Shown here: piece by piece, positions 52,067 to 60,783 of the stretch
How the letters are laid out: each line of letters opens with the position of its first letter
Position numbering within the stretch: position 1 is the stretch's first letter
Source: an uncultured Eubacteriales bacterium
Lineage (GTDB): Bacteria; Bacillota; Clostridia; Oscillospirales; CAG-382
Direction: 5' to 3'
Length of the DNA: 64,000 nucleotides
Assembly (NCBI GenBank): GCA_934502885.1
Contig: CAKSUT010000004.1
Location: 1-64,000, forward strand
The notes under the pieces: model-generated
What the model saw: the letters and a program-made list of their open reading frames with translations, nothing else
Databases searched by the model: none
Told to the model about the DNA's origin: nothing
Translations under genes and position numbers: made by a program

Positions 52067-52873
52067 ATGTATTATACTTTTAAGAAAACTCTCAGGTTAA
52101 ACTATCTATCTTCTTATTTTTGCTATCGCAGTAAATACAGCATAACACGATGTTTACAGGGAAAAGAACGTTCTTGCTTCGGTTTTCTTACCAAAGGACG
52201 TTGTATCCTTAACCGCAAAGGCGAAAGTATACCGGCGTCTGGCGGCGAGCTTATATATATCCCAAAGTGGTGCAGATATATCTCCGAATGGTTCGGAGAC
52301 CCCGATATCGAGTTTTTCGGTACGGCGTTTGAATTTGATTTGCCGAATGCCATTCCGCCGTATGAGCTGCAAAGAGTGCCGCTCCCGGACGACGAAACGA
52401 AAAAAAAGGTGGAGGATATAATGAGAAGAATGTATGAATCCGAGGACGAGCATGACAGGGATATTCTCGTTGAGTCTTTGTTTTTGCAGCTTTTTCATGA
52501 GGTCAAACCCTATATGATAACCTCCGGCGGCATCTCTTGCGAAGCTGAGGCGAATACCGTCGCAAAGGGACGCAAATACATAGACGAACACTTCACGGAA
52601 AATTTTTCAATTAGTGTTGCTGCCGACGCATGCGGACTCTCCGAATCGTATTTCTATCGTGCCTTCAAACGCTCGGAGGGGATAACTCCCGTTGAATACA
52701 GAACCTCTCTTCGTATAAGGCTTGCTGCGGAGCTTCTCGAAAGCGGAAAACATTCTGTTGAACAGATCTGCGGAATGACGGGTTTTTCGTCGTCTGCTCA
52801 TTTCCGCAAAGTATTTCGAGAGTATACGGGAGTAAACCCGAAGGAGTACTCCTATAAGCGAAGCATCATTTAA
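52067..52873 (+). CDS. AraC family regulator
   Basis: The start at 52067 (MYYTFKKTLRLN) follows GGAGG and lies downstream of the promoter at 51999; the much longer open frame upstream is antisense to the dehydrogenase and not real. The N-terminal half is a cupin-like sensor (ASGGELIYIPKWCRY); the C-terminal part has the two HTH motifs (ISVAADACGLSESYFYRAFK, VEQICGMTGFSSSAHFRKVF, GVNPKEYSYKR). It probably controls the divergent dehydrogenase and itself through the 16-bp repeats, and possibly the glycyl radical enzyme 156 bases downstream. Confidence 0.88.
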   Translation: MYYTFKKTLRLNYLSSYFCYRSKYSITRCLQGKERSCFGFLTKGRCILNRKGESIPASGGELIYIPKWCRYISEWFGDPDIEFFGTAFEFDLPNAIPPYELQRVPLPDDETKKKVEDIMRRMYESEDEHDRDILVESLFLQLFHEVKPYMITSGGISCEAEANTVAKGRKYIDEHFTENFSISVAADACGLSESYFYRAFKRSEGITPVEYRTSLRIRLAAELLESGKHSVEQICGMTGFSSSAHFRKVFREYTGVNPKEYSYKRSII

Positions 52874-52905
52874 GTTTGAACGAATTGTTAAATTGTTTTT
52901 TGCTG

Positions 52906-52965
52906 TTGACAAAATCTTATGAAAGTGATATAATATAGGTGTCGAGTAACATTAACGTTAATGTT
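52906..52965 (+). promoter_or_regulatory. Promoter and LacI-type palindrome of the glycyl radical enzyme gene
   Basis: TTGACA (52906-52911) and TATAAT (52929-52934) are 17 bases apart. Thirteen bases beyond the -10 box is a perfect 18-bp palindrome AACATTAACGTTAATGTT (52948-52965) with a central CG, the form of LacI/GalR-family operators. Confidence 0.8.
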
Positions 52966-53028
52966 GTGCCGATATTAAAGACATTTTGTAGGACTTATAC
53001 ATATTTCACATTGAAAAGGAGAATGACC

Positions 53029-55104
53029 ATGACAGAGAGAATTGCTAAAATCCTTGCGGCGTGCAACGCGAAGGAGCAGAAGAAGTACAGACGCTCTTTT
53101 GACGAATCGCTTGTCGGCGAGTTCAGAAATCAGAAAACCCATATCGAGAGAATGACGAAGAGACTCGAGCTTTTGTTTGATGCGGAAGTACCCGTTGTGA
53201 ACAAAGACGCAAAAATCGTGCTTCAGAGAACGGTTGTTGATGTTCCGTCGATATTCACCGACGAAGAGTACAACGAAATCCACTCCAAGCACTTTTTCCA
53301 CGAGAACGGTTATCTTTCAAATATCAGCCCCGACTATTCCATAGTGATAAATAAGGGCTTCGGCAAGCTCCGCGAAGAGATTGCCGAGAGCAGAAAGAAC
53401 TGCGAGGCGAAGAACGACGCCGAGGGAATACTTGAGCTCGACAGTATGTTGAAGCAGATAAACAGCGTCGCAAAGCTCTGCGAAAAGTACAGAGCCGAGG
53501 CGGAGAAGGTCGGAAACACAGAGGTTGCGAAGATTCTTTCGAGAGTTCCCGAAAACGCCGCTTCCTCTTTCCACGAAGCGCTTCAGTTCTTCCGCATACT
53601 CCATTATACGATTTGGGCTGAGGGTGAATATCACAACACCGTCGGACGTTTCGACCAGTATATGTTCCCGTACTTCGATAAGGACATCAAGAACGGCGTT
53701 CTAACGGAGGACGAAGCGTTTGAGCTTCTCGAGGAGTTCTTTATCTCCTTCAATATAGACAGCGACAAGTACACCGGTGTACAGCAGGGCGACGACGGTC
53801 AGTCCATGATGCTCGGCGGAGTTACCAAGGACGGCAAAGACGCATTCAACCGCCTTTCCTCTCTCTGCATGAAGGCAAGCGGCGAGCTTCTTCTCATCGA
53901 CCCCAAGATAAACCTCAGAGTTGATAAAAATACGCCTCACGAAAGATTCGTCGAGGGTACTCACCTCACAAAGGCAGGTCTCGGATTCCCGCAGTACTCG
54001 AACGACGACGTCGTAATCCCGGGACTTGTGAAGCTCGGCTATGACCTCGAGGACGCAAGAAACTACACCGTTGCGGCTTGCTGGGAGTATATCATTCCCG
54101 GCGTTGGGATGGATATCCCGAATATCGGCGCACTTTCTTTCCCGAAGGTTGTGTCGAGAGTTATCGCCGCAAAGCTTCGTGACTGCAAGACGATGGACGA
54201 GCTTGTCGGCTACGTCAAGGACGAAATAAAGGCTGAGTGCGAAGAACTTTGCAAGGGCAGAGAGAATCTCTATATCTTCCCGGCTCCCTTCATGTCGCTT
54301 CTCATGGACGGCTGTGTCGAGAGAGCAAGAGATATAACCCTCGGCTCCAAGTACAACAACTTCGGCTTCCACGGCACCGGTGTCGCAACCGCAACCGACT
54401 CCCTCTACTCGATAGAAAAGCATATTTTCGACGACAAGGACGTAACCGCAGACGAAATGCTCAAGGCAATCGACTCAAACTTTGTCGGCTACGAAGAGCT
54501 TAAGAATGAGCTCAGATACGGCACTGACAAAATGGGCAATGATAACGACGACGTCGATAAGTATTCCGTAATGCTTCTCGATACTTTCGCCGACGCTCTC
54601 AAGGGCAGAAAGAACGAGAGAGGCGGTATCTTCCGCGCAGGTACAGGTTCCGCGATGTTCTACCTCTGGCACGCAAGCGAAATTCCCGCTACTCCCGACG
54701 GCAGATGCGCAAAGGAGCCTTTCGGCACAAACTTTTCCCCGAACCTCTTCTCGAAGGTTGACGGACCGCTTTCCGTAATTAAGTCGTTTACAAAACAGCA
54801 TCTCATCAACACCATAAACGGCGGACCGCTCACTCTTGAATTCCACTCGTCCGTGTTCAACTCCGACGACGGCATAGAAAAGACGGCACGTCTTGTCGAA
54901 GCGTTCATCGCTCTCGGCGGTCATCAGCTCCAGCTCAACGCCGTAAACCGTGAGATTCTCCTTGACGCTCAGAAGCACCCCGAGAATCATCAGAACCTCA
55001 TCGTCCGTATTTGGGGATGGTCGGCTTACTTCTGCGAACTCGATAAATCTTATCAGGATCACGTTATCGCAAGATGCGAGTTCGGTCAGGACAGCCCCAT
55101 GTAA
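53029..55104 (+). CDS. Glycyl radical enzyme (pyruvate formate-lyase-like), function unknown
   Basis: The start at 53029 lies 7 bases after AGGAG; an ATG at 53023 is too close. The protein is a complete PFL-fold enzyme. The catalytic Cys is C351 in VAACWEYI, with the following Glu arranged as in dehydratase-type members (CxE), not the Cys-Cys pair of true pyruvate formate-lyase. The radical Gly is G663 in RIWGWSAYF, where two Trp replace the usual small residue and Tyr. No activating radical-SAM enzyme lies in the window, so it must be activated in trans. The substrate is unknown; dehydration or C-C/C-O cleavage of a sugar-derived compound is possible given the neighbours. Confidence 0.8.
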   Translation: MTERIAKILAACNAKEQKKYRRSFDESLVGEFRNQKTHIERMTKRLELLFDAEVPVVNKDAKIVLQRTVVDVPSIFTDEEYNEIHSKHFFHENGYLSNISPDYSIVINKGFGKLREEIAESRKNCEAKNDAEGILELDSMLKQINSVAKLCEKYRAEAEKVGNTEVAKILSRVPENAASSFHEALQFFRILHYTIWAEGEYHNTVGRFDQYMFPYFDKDIKNGVLTEDEAFELLEEFFISFNIDSDKYTGVQQGDDGQSMMLGGVTKDGKDAFNRLSSLCMKASGELLLIDPKINLRVDKNTPHERFVEGTHLTKAGLGFPQYSNDDVVIPGLVKLGYDLEDARNYTVAACWEYIIPGVGMDIPNIGALSFPKVVSRVIAAKLRDCKTMDELVGYVKDEIKAECEELCKGRENLYIFPAPFMSLLMDGCVERARDITLGSKYNNFGFHGTGVATATDSLYSIEKHIFDDKDVTADEMLKAIDSNFVGYEELKNELRYGTDKMGNDNDDVDKYSVMLLDTFADALKGRKNERGGIFRAGTGSAMFYLWHASEIPATPDGRCAKEPFGTNFSPNLFSKVDGPLSVIKSFTKQHLINTINGGPLTLEFHSSVFNSDDGIEKTARLVEAFIALGGHQLQLNAVNREILLDAQKHPENHQNLIVRIWGWSAYFCELDKSYQDHVIARCEFGQDSPM

Positions 55105-55118
55105 TAAATTCATGTGTA

Positions 55119-55160
55119 AAACTGCTGCCGCGGTACTTTCCGCGGCAGCAGTTTTTTCGT
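55119..55160 (+). terminator. Terminator after the glycyl radical enzyme gene
   Basis: AAACTGCTGCCGCGG pairs with CCGCGGCAGCAGTTT (55119-55154) and is followed by a T run. Confidence 0.9.
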
Positions 55161-55244
55161 GTGCGTGACATGACGGCACATCGCAGAACGGGAAAATACG
55201 GAGAATACTTACAAATAATTTTACATTGAAAACCGCAAAAGCCG

Positions 55245-55273
55245 TTGACTTATGCGGCGCGATTTGCTATAAT
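55245..55273 (+). promoter_or_regulatory. Promoter of the DUF5710-like gene
   Basis: TTGACT (55245-55250) and TATAAT (55268-55273), 17 bases apart. It shows that translation must begin downstream of about 55280. Confidence 0.75.
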
Positions 55274-55312
55274 GAAAAAAAGATGTACAGTGTGACATTG
55301 CGAGGTGAAAAG

Positions 55313-56137
55313 GTGGGCATACTCGAATTTCTCTTCGGAAAAAAGAGGTCGGATAAACAAAGAACCGATTTTAAACGAAGCGGCAATGAAACGAAACCCG
55401 AAGAATGCGGGTTTTGCAGAAAAGGCAAAATTTATCTTGATGTCCCGTATACGGAAAAAGACAGGGCGAAAGCTCTCGGCGCACGCTGGGATCCCGATAT
55501 CAAAAAGTGGTATTACGAAGGCACTGCCAAAAATTACGTGAAATTTGCGGAGTGGCTTTCCGACAGCGACGAAATAACAATCGCGTTCGATTATCTCTAC
55601 ATTGTTGAAAGACCGAGAATCTGCTACAGATGCGGCAAGCAAACCCGTGTCGTCGGTCTTGCGCTCGGAGAACATATGGTAATTTCCGAAGACGATAACG
55701 GAAAACGCGAATGCTCTTGCTTTGAAGATAAGGTCGATTCGCAGAACCTGTTTGTGACATGGGAACTGTGTGAAGACGCTATCCCTCCGGCACTTCTCGA
55801 ATACTTGAAGAATAATTACAACCTCCATGTCGGAAGCTCGAAAATCGGCGGAGTGTACTTTGCAAACCACTGTGAATGCTGCGGTGCAATACAGGGCTCA
55901 AACTACCTCGCGGAGGAGGATCTGTGCTTTGCCGCCGAAACCCCGGAGGGCATCGAGGAGTTGAAAAAATACAGAGTATACGCTGTAGGCATAGACGAAG
56001 ATTTGGTAATCGATTGGAATATCGGTTACTCCGAAAAAGACGGAGTATACCTGAAGTACGGAAAATTGTGCGAGCTGAAGCTTCCGCAAAGCAAATTTGA
56101 AGACGTGATAACATACAGAGAGCTTCATGACTTGTAA
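55313..56137 (+). CDS. DUF5710-containing protein with zinc-knuckle-like Cys pairs
   Basis: A GTG start at 55313, 5 bases after GAGGTG, is chosen because the promoter lies inside the upstream part of the open frame. Residues about 40-85 are a DUF5710 domain (KIYLDVPYTEKDRAKALGAR, WDPDIKKWYYEG), a small module often attached to DNA-processing proteins. Three CxxC pairs (CGFC, CYRCGKQ, CECCGA) suggest bound zinc. The rest is unrecognised and includes GVYLKYGKLCELKLP. It leads a short run with two decayed genes, an HD hydrolase and an alkyltransferase. Confidence 0.6.
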   Translation: MGILEFLFGKKRSDKQRTDFKRSGNETKPEECGFCRKGKIYLDVPYTEKDRAKALGARWDPDIKKWYYEGTAKNYVKFAEWLSDSDEITIAFDYLYIVERPRICYRCGKQTRVVGLALGEHMVISEDDNGKRECSCFEDKVDSQNLFVTWELCEDAIPPALLEYLKNNYNLHVGSSKIGGVYFANHCECCGAIQGSNYLAEEDLCFAAETPEGIEELKKYRVYAVGIDEDLVIDWNIGYSEKDGVYLKYGKLCELKLPQSKFEDVITYRELHDL

Positions 56138-56171
56138 ACGCCGATGAAAATGAAACATTTGAGGTGAGAAA

Positions 56172-56480
56172 ATGAAAATAGCGGAACTTACGGAAAAAAT
56201 GATTGCCTTTTCAAACGGCAATATTCACGATATCGACCATTTTATCCGCGTTTGGGCACAGCCGAGAAAGAGCAGTCCGAACCCGATCCTTGTCGGGCAT
56301 CATCACACGTTCCGCAATATTGACGGCGCAGACTATCAGATTTTAGTTGAAGCCGATTACATGGCAAATGCTTCCGAAAAAGGCTACAGCAAGCACAATA
56401 TCGATAACTTTGCAGAAAAATTCATCAAAACCGCCGCTGGAAAGAGACTTGCGAAAGAAGCGCTTGAAAGAAACGAATGA
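56172..56480 (+). pseudogene. HD-domain hydrolase with internal deletion
   Basis: The 102 residues start HDIDHFIRVWA and end with LVGHHHTFRNIDGADYQILV, EADYMANASEKGYSKHNIDN, both typical of the clostridial HD phosphohydrolase family. The ~60 residues normally between them, which carry the HD pair and the next metal ligands, are missing with the frame kept; RKSSPNP joins the two ends. The metal site cannot form, so the gene is probably inactive. GAGGTGAG precedes the start. It may have been co-transcribed with the DUF5710-like gene 34 bases upstream. Confidence 0.7.
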
Positions 56481-56561
56481 CACAGACGCACGGTGCGGAC
56501 AGAAACGTGTGACAGATACAGAAACGGTTGTTATACGAAATTACGGAAAGCAGGGTTAATT

Positions 56562-57095
56562 ATGGTTTACACAAATAATTACAGTTCACCTCTCGGCGGT
56601 ATTACGCTTGCAAGCGGCGGCGAAAGCCTGACGGGACTTTGGTTTGACGGTCAGAAGTGTTTCGGTGATACTCTCGGCGGTGAAAGCGAATGCGCAGAAC
56701 TTCCGATTTTTGAAGAGACGAAGAAATGACTTGATACGTATTTTACCGGCAGGAATCCCGGCTTCACGCCTTGTGTTTGCTTTGATTCTTCACAGTTCAG
56801 AGAGAGCGTGTGGTAGATACTCTTGACAATTCCGTTCGGCAAGACGATGACCTACGGTGAAATTGCAAAGCTTCTTGCGGAAAAAAGAGGCACTCGCGGA
56901 ATGTCAGCTCAGGCGGTGGGCGGTGCTGTCGGTCACAATCCGATTTCGCTTATTGTTCCGTGTCACAGAGTAGTCGGGACTAACGGAAGCCTTACGGGTT
57001 ACGCCGGCGAAACAGACAAAAAAATACGGCTTCTCGAACTTGAGAAAGCCGATATGAAGGGGCTTTTCGTTCCGAAACGCGGAACGGCTTTTTGA
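56562..57095 (+). pseudogene. ogt: Methylated-DNA-protein cysteine methyltransferase with two nonsense mutations
   Basis: One continuous frame gives SSPLGGITLASGGESLTGLW, FEETKK, a TGA (56727-56729) where Trp is expected, LDTYFTGRNPGFTP, a TAG (56814-56816) after VW, then ILLTIPFGKTMTYGEIAKLL and the active-site motif IVPCHRVVG with the acceptor Cys. The C-terminal domain is intact. Without the stops this would be a normal ~177-residue alkyltransferase that repairs O6-alkylguanine. TGA is used as an ordinary stop elsewhere in the window, so recoding is unlikely. A second start at 56823 could express only the C-terminal domain. Confidence 0.85.
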
Positions 57096-57127
57096 AATTT
57101 CGCATCGTTATTTTACCGTTTTTGAAA

Positions 57128-57165
57128 GGCAGTGAAACTGCGTGTTCGCACTCACTGTCTTTTTT
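57128..57165 (+). terminator. Terminator after the ogt remnant
   Basis: GGCAGTGA (57128-57135) pairs with TCACTGTC (57152-57159), followed by six T. Confidence 0.8.
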
Positions 57166-57207
57166 GCGCTTTTGAGAAACCCTTTTATTAAATGAGTCTT
57201 AAATCTA

Positions 57208-57236
57208 TTGACATCCGAGAGATACGGTGATATAAT
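57208..57236 (+). promoter_or_regulatory. Promoter of the CAT-like gene pair
   Basis: TTGACA (57208-57213) and TATAAT (57231-57236), 17 bases apart, both perfect consensus. Confidence 0.85.
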
Positions 57237-57347
57237 AAACTAACAAGTATTAGCGCAAAGACGGTGATTGACAAAGGACGGACAATGAGAGAATTATCTG
57301 AATAGGATTATGATTTGCGGCTGACTGCACGCAGAGAAAGGAACGGT

Positions 57348-57968
57348 ATGGTAAGAGAAGTAAATCCCGATGAAACCAAACGCGCCGAGGCTTTCAGGCT
57401 TTGGATGAATGCGCCGAATCCCATGGTGACAGTATTTAAAACGATAGATGTTACAAACGTATTAAGATACGGCAAAAGAAACAGCTTCAAATTCAATATG
57501 CTGATGTGCCGGTGCATAGGGAAAGCCGCAAACGCAATGGAGGAATTCTTCCTTTTGCCTGTCGGCGGAAAGCTCATGAAGTATGACAGCATCGCGGTGA
57601 ACACTATCGTTAAAAACAAGACAGGCGAGGTCAGCTCCTGCGACATTGAATACAGCGGCGACCTTGCGCGGTTCAATGAGGACTATCTGTATTATACCGA
57701 TAAGGTGAGAAACACCTGCGAGAACCGCGACCTTAACGAATGCATGGTGATAGGAACATCGGTGCTGAGCGAATATGACATAGACGGAGTTGTCGGAATG
57801 TACAGCGGAATTTACAATAATCCTTTCGTTTTCTGGGGACGGTACAATAAGGGATTTTTCAAAACCACGCTGAAAATTTCCTTTCAGTTTCACCATACGC
57901 AAATGGACGGTGCGCACGCCGGCAAATTTCTGGAACTTCTTCAAAATAACATAAACGAACTGAAATGA
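57348..57968 (+). CDS. Chloramphenicol acetyltransferase-like acyltransferase, copy 1
   Basis: The start at 57348 (MVREVNPDETKR) follows AAAGGA. The 206-residue protein has the CAT fold, with the catalytic His in FQFHHTQMDGAHAGKF (HHxxxDG) and typical FKFNMLMCRCIGKAAN and YNNPFVFWGRY segments. True CAT enzymes acetylate chloramphenicol as trimers, but many clostridial relatives have other or unknown acceptors. A second family member follows 7 bases later. Resistance cannot be claimed from the sequence. Confidence 0.8.
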   Translation: MVREVNPDETKRAEAFRLWMNAPNPMVTVFKTIDVTNVLRYGKRNSFKFNMLMCRCIGKAANAMEEFFLLPVGGKLMKYDSIAVNTIVKNKTGEVSSCDIEYSGDLARFNEDYLYYTDKVRNTCENRDLNECMVIGTSVLSEYDIDGVVGMYSGIYNNPFVFWGRYNKGFFKTTLKISFQFHHTQMDGAHAGKFLELLQNNINELK

Positions 57969-57975
57969 GGTATAT

Positions 57976-58632
57976 ATGAACTACAAAGTAATTGACAGAG
58001 ACAAATACTACAGAAAAGGCGTATTCCGACACTTTTCCGAGGACTGCAAGTGTTCGACGTCTATGACGGCTCGGATTGACGTCACGTCGCTTCGGAAGTA
58101 TTCCAAAGAGGTCGGTACGAAATTCTACATAAACTTTCTGTACATTCTCGCAAAGGTTTTGAATTCTCGCGACGATTACAGAATGGGTTATCTTTGGAAA
58201 ACTGATACTCTTATCTGCTACGACAAGATAAACCCAACGCAATACATTTTCCACGACGACACGGAAACCTGCACTCCGGTTTACACCGAGTATTACGAAG
58301 ACTACGGTAAGTTTTACGCAGAGTGCGCACAAGATATCAAGAGAGCGAAACAGACGCGCGAATACGGACTCGATATGGCAAACCACCCGAATTGGTTCGA
58401 TGCGTCGTACATATCGTGGCTCAGTTACGATTCACTCAACATAGAGCTGCCCGACGGAAACCTTTTCTTTGCGCCTATAATCAACTGGGGAAAATACAGG
58501 GAGGAAAACGGACGGTTTATGATGCCTGTCACAGTGAGACTCAATCACGCAATAGCCGACGGATACCTTGTTGCAAAGGTGTTCGGACTGCTCGAAGAGG
58601 AGATCGAAAGGTTCACTTCAGAGAATCAATGA
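57976..58632 (+). CDS. Chloramphenicol acetyltransferase-like acyltransferase, copy 2
   Basis: This has the same fold as the preceding gene: FSEDCKCSTSMTARIDVTSL near the start, SWLSYDSLNIELPD, FFAPIINWGKY, and the catalytic His in LNHAIADGYLVAKVF (HxxxDG). It conforms more closely to classical CAT than copy 1. TGAGGT precedes the ATG at 57976, so the two are translated together. A heteromeric enzyme made from both is possible, since CAT active sites lie between subunits; that is inference. Confidence 0.85.
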   Translation: MNYKVIDRDKYYRKGVFRHFSEDCKCSTSMTARIDVTSLRKYSKEVGTKFYINFLYILAKVLNSRDDYRMGYLWKTDTLICYDKINPTQYIFHDDTETCTPVYTEYYEDYGKFYAECAQDIKRAKQTREYGLDMANHPNWFDASYISWLSYDSLNIELPDGNLFFAPIINWGKYREENGRFMMPVTVRLNHAIADGYLVAKVFGLLEEEIERFTSENQ

Positions 58633-58651
58633 CACCACAATGATACGACTA

Positions 58652-58690
58652 AGTCTCCCACACCGCAGCGCGGTGTGGGAGACTGTTTGC
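58652..58690 (+). terminator. Terminator after the CAT-like genes
   Basis: A perfect 15-bp stem AGTCTCCCACACCGC with its complement (58652-58684) and a short T-containing tail. Confidence 0.7.
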
Positions 58691-58775
58691 TTAAAAGATC
58701 CAAACTCCGTCGATTTACAAGAACTTTTTTGATTTGCATCGTTCTCTGCTTCCGCAACAGGCGAAATTTTGCATC

Positions 58776-60593
58776 TCACCATTCTTCGTTCATGTCAATT
58801 TCCGCAAGCTTTTCGCGGTATGCACCGACACTGTACGTGTCGCGAACCTCGACTTTTGCTCCCGTTTTCAGAGTGAATGCGGTGAGTCCGTAGTCGCGTC
58901 CGTTGTCGAACCAATCGTAGAAGTAACCGAGCTTCGTGAAAAGCATTCCGTCCGACTCCGCCTGAGAACGGGACAACTCGAAAGTTTCTTTGTTTTCGGA
59001 CGGCGTGAAATCGGAAAAGGACGTCGGCTGACGCGATATGTCGCCGTCGGCAACCGGTCGCACAAGATCTTTCGGATATACCCACATAAGGCTTATGCTG
59101 TCGCAGTCGGTGTCGGGAGACATACCCAGAAGCTGTTTTAGGCGAAGCGCAAAGTCTTCGGGGTATTTTCCTTCAAGGTCGAACCATTCCTTCATTTCGG
59201 CAGGGAGAAATACAAAGCGTGCTTTGTCGTTGAGAACAAGCTTTGCACCTTTTGTGAAACGTTCCTTCTCATCGTGGAAAAGTCCGACAAGAACACGACC
59301 GCTTTCGTCGTAAACGGCGTGAGGACTGTCGGGAGCGACGCACGCAAGAAGACTCCGCTCGCTTTCTTCGGCAACCGTGCAGTCGTCCTTTGCGGCAAGG
59401 TAGAGAGCTTTGTCGCTGTCAAGCTCAACAGAAGCGAAAAGCGCGAGAATTATGCAGACGGTGAGAATTGCCGCGACGGCTCTCACAATCGGCGACGTAA
59501 GCTTGGCAAAAAAGGCTTTGTATTTGTCGAATACGAAACGCTTGACGCAGGAGAACAGAAGCGTCGCCGCAAATACCGCCGCAACGGTCAGAGGGAAAAG
59601 CTTTACCTCATGCATTCCGAACGATTCCGCGGCATTGTATATGACAATGTCCGCCGCATACGACATCATGTATATATCAAATGAAGATACTGATATTGTC
59701 TTGAAAGCCTTTGCGGCGAATGCGTTTTTTATGTCAATATCGTAAAGAAGAAGGAAAATCAGGCAGGCGATTACAATAGTCGTAAGATCGCTTTCGGTGC
59801 CGAATATGTATCTGTTGAAGCCGGATTTTCCGTATGAGCCTGCAAACTGCAATGCCGACACACCGAGTACCGCCACGGCAAGAAGTGCCGCAAGCACGGT
59901 TTTGCGCACTTTAAGAGATTTCGACACTTCACGCAGAAAGCTTCCGATTATGTAATAGGTTACGGGATAGAACGCTTTCCAGTACGTAGGAATGAGAATG
60001 AGTCTGTCTCCGAATGCAGGGATCACCGCTATAGTCGAGGGAAGCGACGTCATAAAAAGGAGAATTGCCGCAAGAGCCGCCTTTTGCTTAATGTCCGGAA
60101 TCGCTTTGTACATCATGTTGAGAAACGGCATGATGAGAAAGAGTCCGATAAACATCTCAAAATACCATGAATACGTGTTTATCTGAAAGCTGAAAACGCT
60201 GTATATGAGCTTCTTGAAGCCTATTGTGTCGCCGTATACGAAAATATGCGCAAGATATGCCGCACCGACCGACAGAGCATACGTTATCCAAAGCGGAATA
60301 AGCCCGGCGTAGTGCTTTTTGCAGAAAGTTTTATTCGACTGCAAGTAGCCGGACAACAGCAAGAACAGCGGCACCGCCTCATTGAAAAGAGTACGCAGCA
60401 CGATAAGCGCGAAATATCCGACGGAAGCGGAGGGAGTCATTTCACCGCCGATATCGTAAAAGCCGAGAAGCATGAAAGAATGGACGGCGAGAACCGAGAA
60501 TACCGCATATGTGCGGACGATATCAAGTCCGACTGAACGCTTCTTCTGCGGCGCAGTCGTCTGCTCGACCGCAGGGGAGAGTGAAATCTGCAT
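58776..60593 (-). CDS. Membrane acyltransferase 3 (OafA-like) with an unrecognised C-terminal domain
   Basis: The start at 60593 (MQISLSPAVEQ) follows AAAGGAGG. Residues about 20-400 are a polytopic acyltransferase-3 domain (RSVGLDIVRTYAVFSVLAVH with the conserved Arg and His, then about ten hydrophobic helices). Such proteins O-acylate cell-wall or capsule sugars. The final ~200 residues after the last helix are soluble and probably outside the cell (ARFVFLPAEMKEWFDLEGKY, MWVYPKDLV). They are not an SGNH domain, the usual partner: no GDS motif is seen. It is flanked by a terminator and the zinc operon and has no obvious partners. Confidence 0.75.
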   Translation of the reverse strand: MQISLSPAVEQTTAPQKKRSVGLDIVRTYAVFSVLAVHSFMLLGFYDIGGEMTPSASVGYFALIVLRTLFNEAVPLFLLLSGYLQSNKTFCKKHYAGLIPLWITYALSVGAAYLAHIFVYGDTIGFKKLIYSVFSFQINTYSWYFEMFIGLFLIMPFLNMMYKAIPDIKQKAALAAILLFMTSLPSTIAVIPAFGDRLILIPTYWKAFYPVTYYIIGSFLREVSKSLKVRKTVLAALLAVAVLGVSALQFAGSYGKSGFNRYIFGTESDLTTIVIACLIFLLLYDIDIKNAFAAKAFKTISVSSFDIYMMSYAADIVIYNAAESFGMHEVKLFPLTVAAVFAATLLFSCVKRFVFDKYKAFFAKLTSPIVRAVAAILTVCIILALFASVELDSDKALYLAAKDDCTVAEESERSLLACVAPDSPHAVYDESGRVLVGLFHDEKERFTKGAKLVLNDKARFVFLPAEMKEWFDLEGKYPEDFALRLKQLLGMSPDTDCDSISLMWVYPKDLVRPVADGDISRQPTSFSDFTPSENKETFELSRSQAESDGMLFTKLGYFYDWFDNGRDYGLTAFTLKTGAKVEVRDTYSVGAYREKLAEIDMNEEW

Positions 60594-60699
60594 ATGTACC
60601 TCCTTTGATATTAGCTTAACTGCATTATCGAGTATACCATAAAATCTTGTATATGTCAACCTCGCCGACACAATTCACTCGTTTTTTCACATTTTTCGC

Positions 60700-60757
60700 T
60701 TGACAAATTCGCGGAAAGGTGTTATAATACCGAAATGAAATTGAATCCGAGTTTCAA
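60700..60757 (+). promoter_or_regulatory. Promoter and putative metal-regulator box of the zinc operon
   Basis: TTGACA (60700-60705) and TATAAT (60723-60728) are 17 bases apart. An inverted repeat TTGAATC-CGA-GTTTCAA (60741-60757, one mismatch) lies just downstream, suitable for a Fur-family repressor. Confidence 0.6.
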
Positions 60758-60783
60758 ATTAGGACTAAGGGGAATGATGCACA

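Noticed and set aside
56727..56816. TGA and TAG in the ogt frame as recoded Trp/other codons
   Set aside because: TGA and TAG end normal genes elsewhere in the window (for example purB ends in TGA), and no selenocysteine-type structure is apparent; nonsense mutation is simpler.
57348..58632. Calling the two CAT-like genes chloramphenicol resistance genes
   Set aside because: The HxxxDG motif is shared by relatives with other substrates, and nothing here proves resistance.
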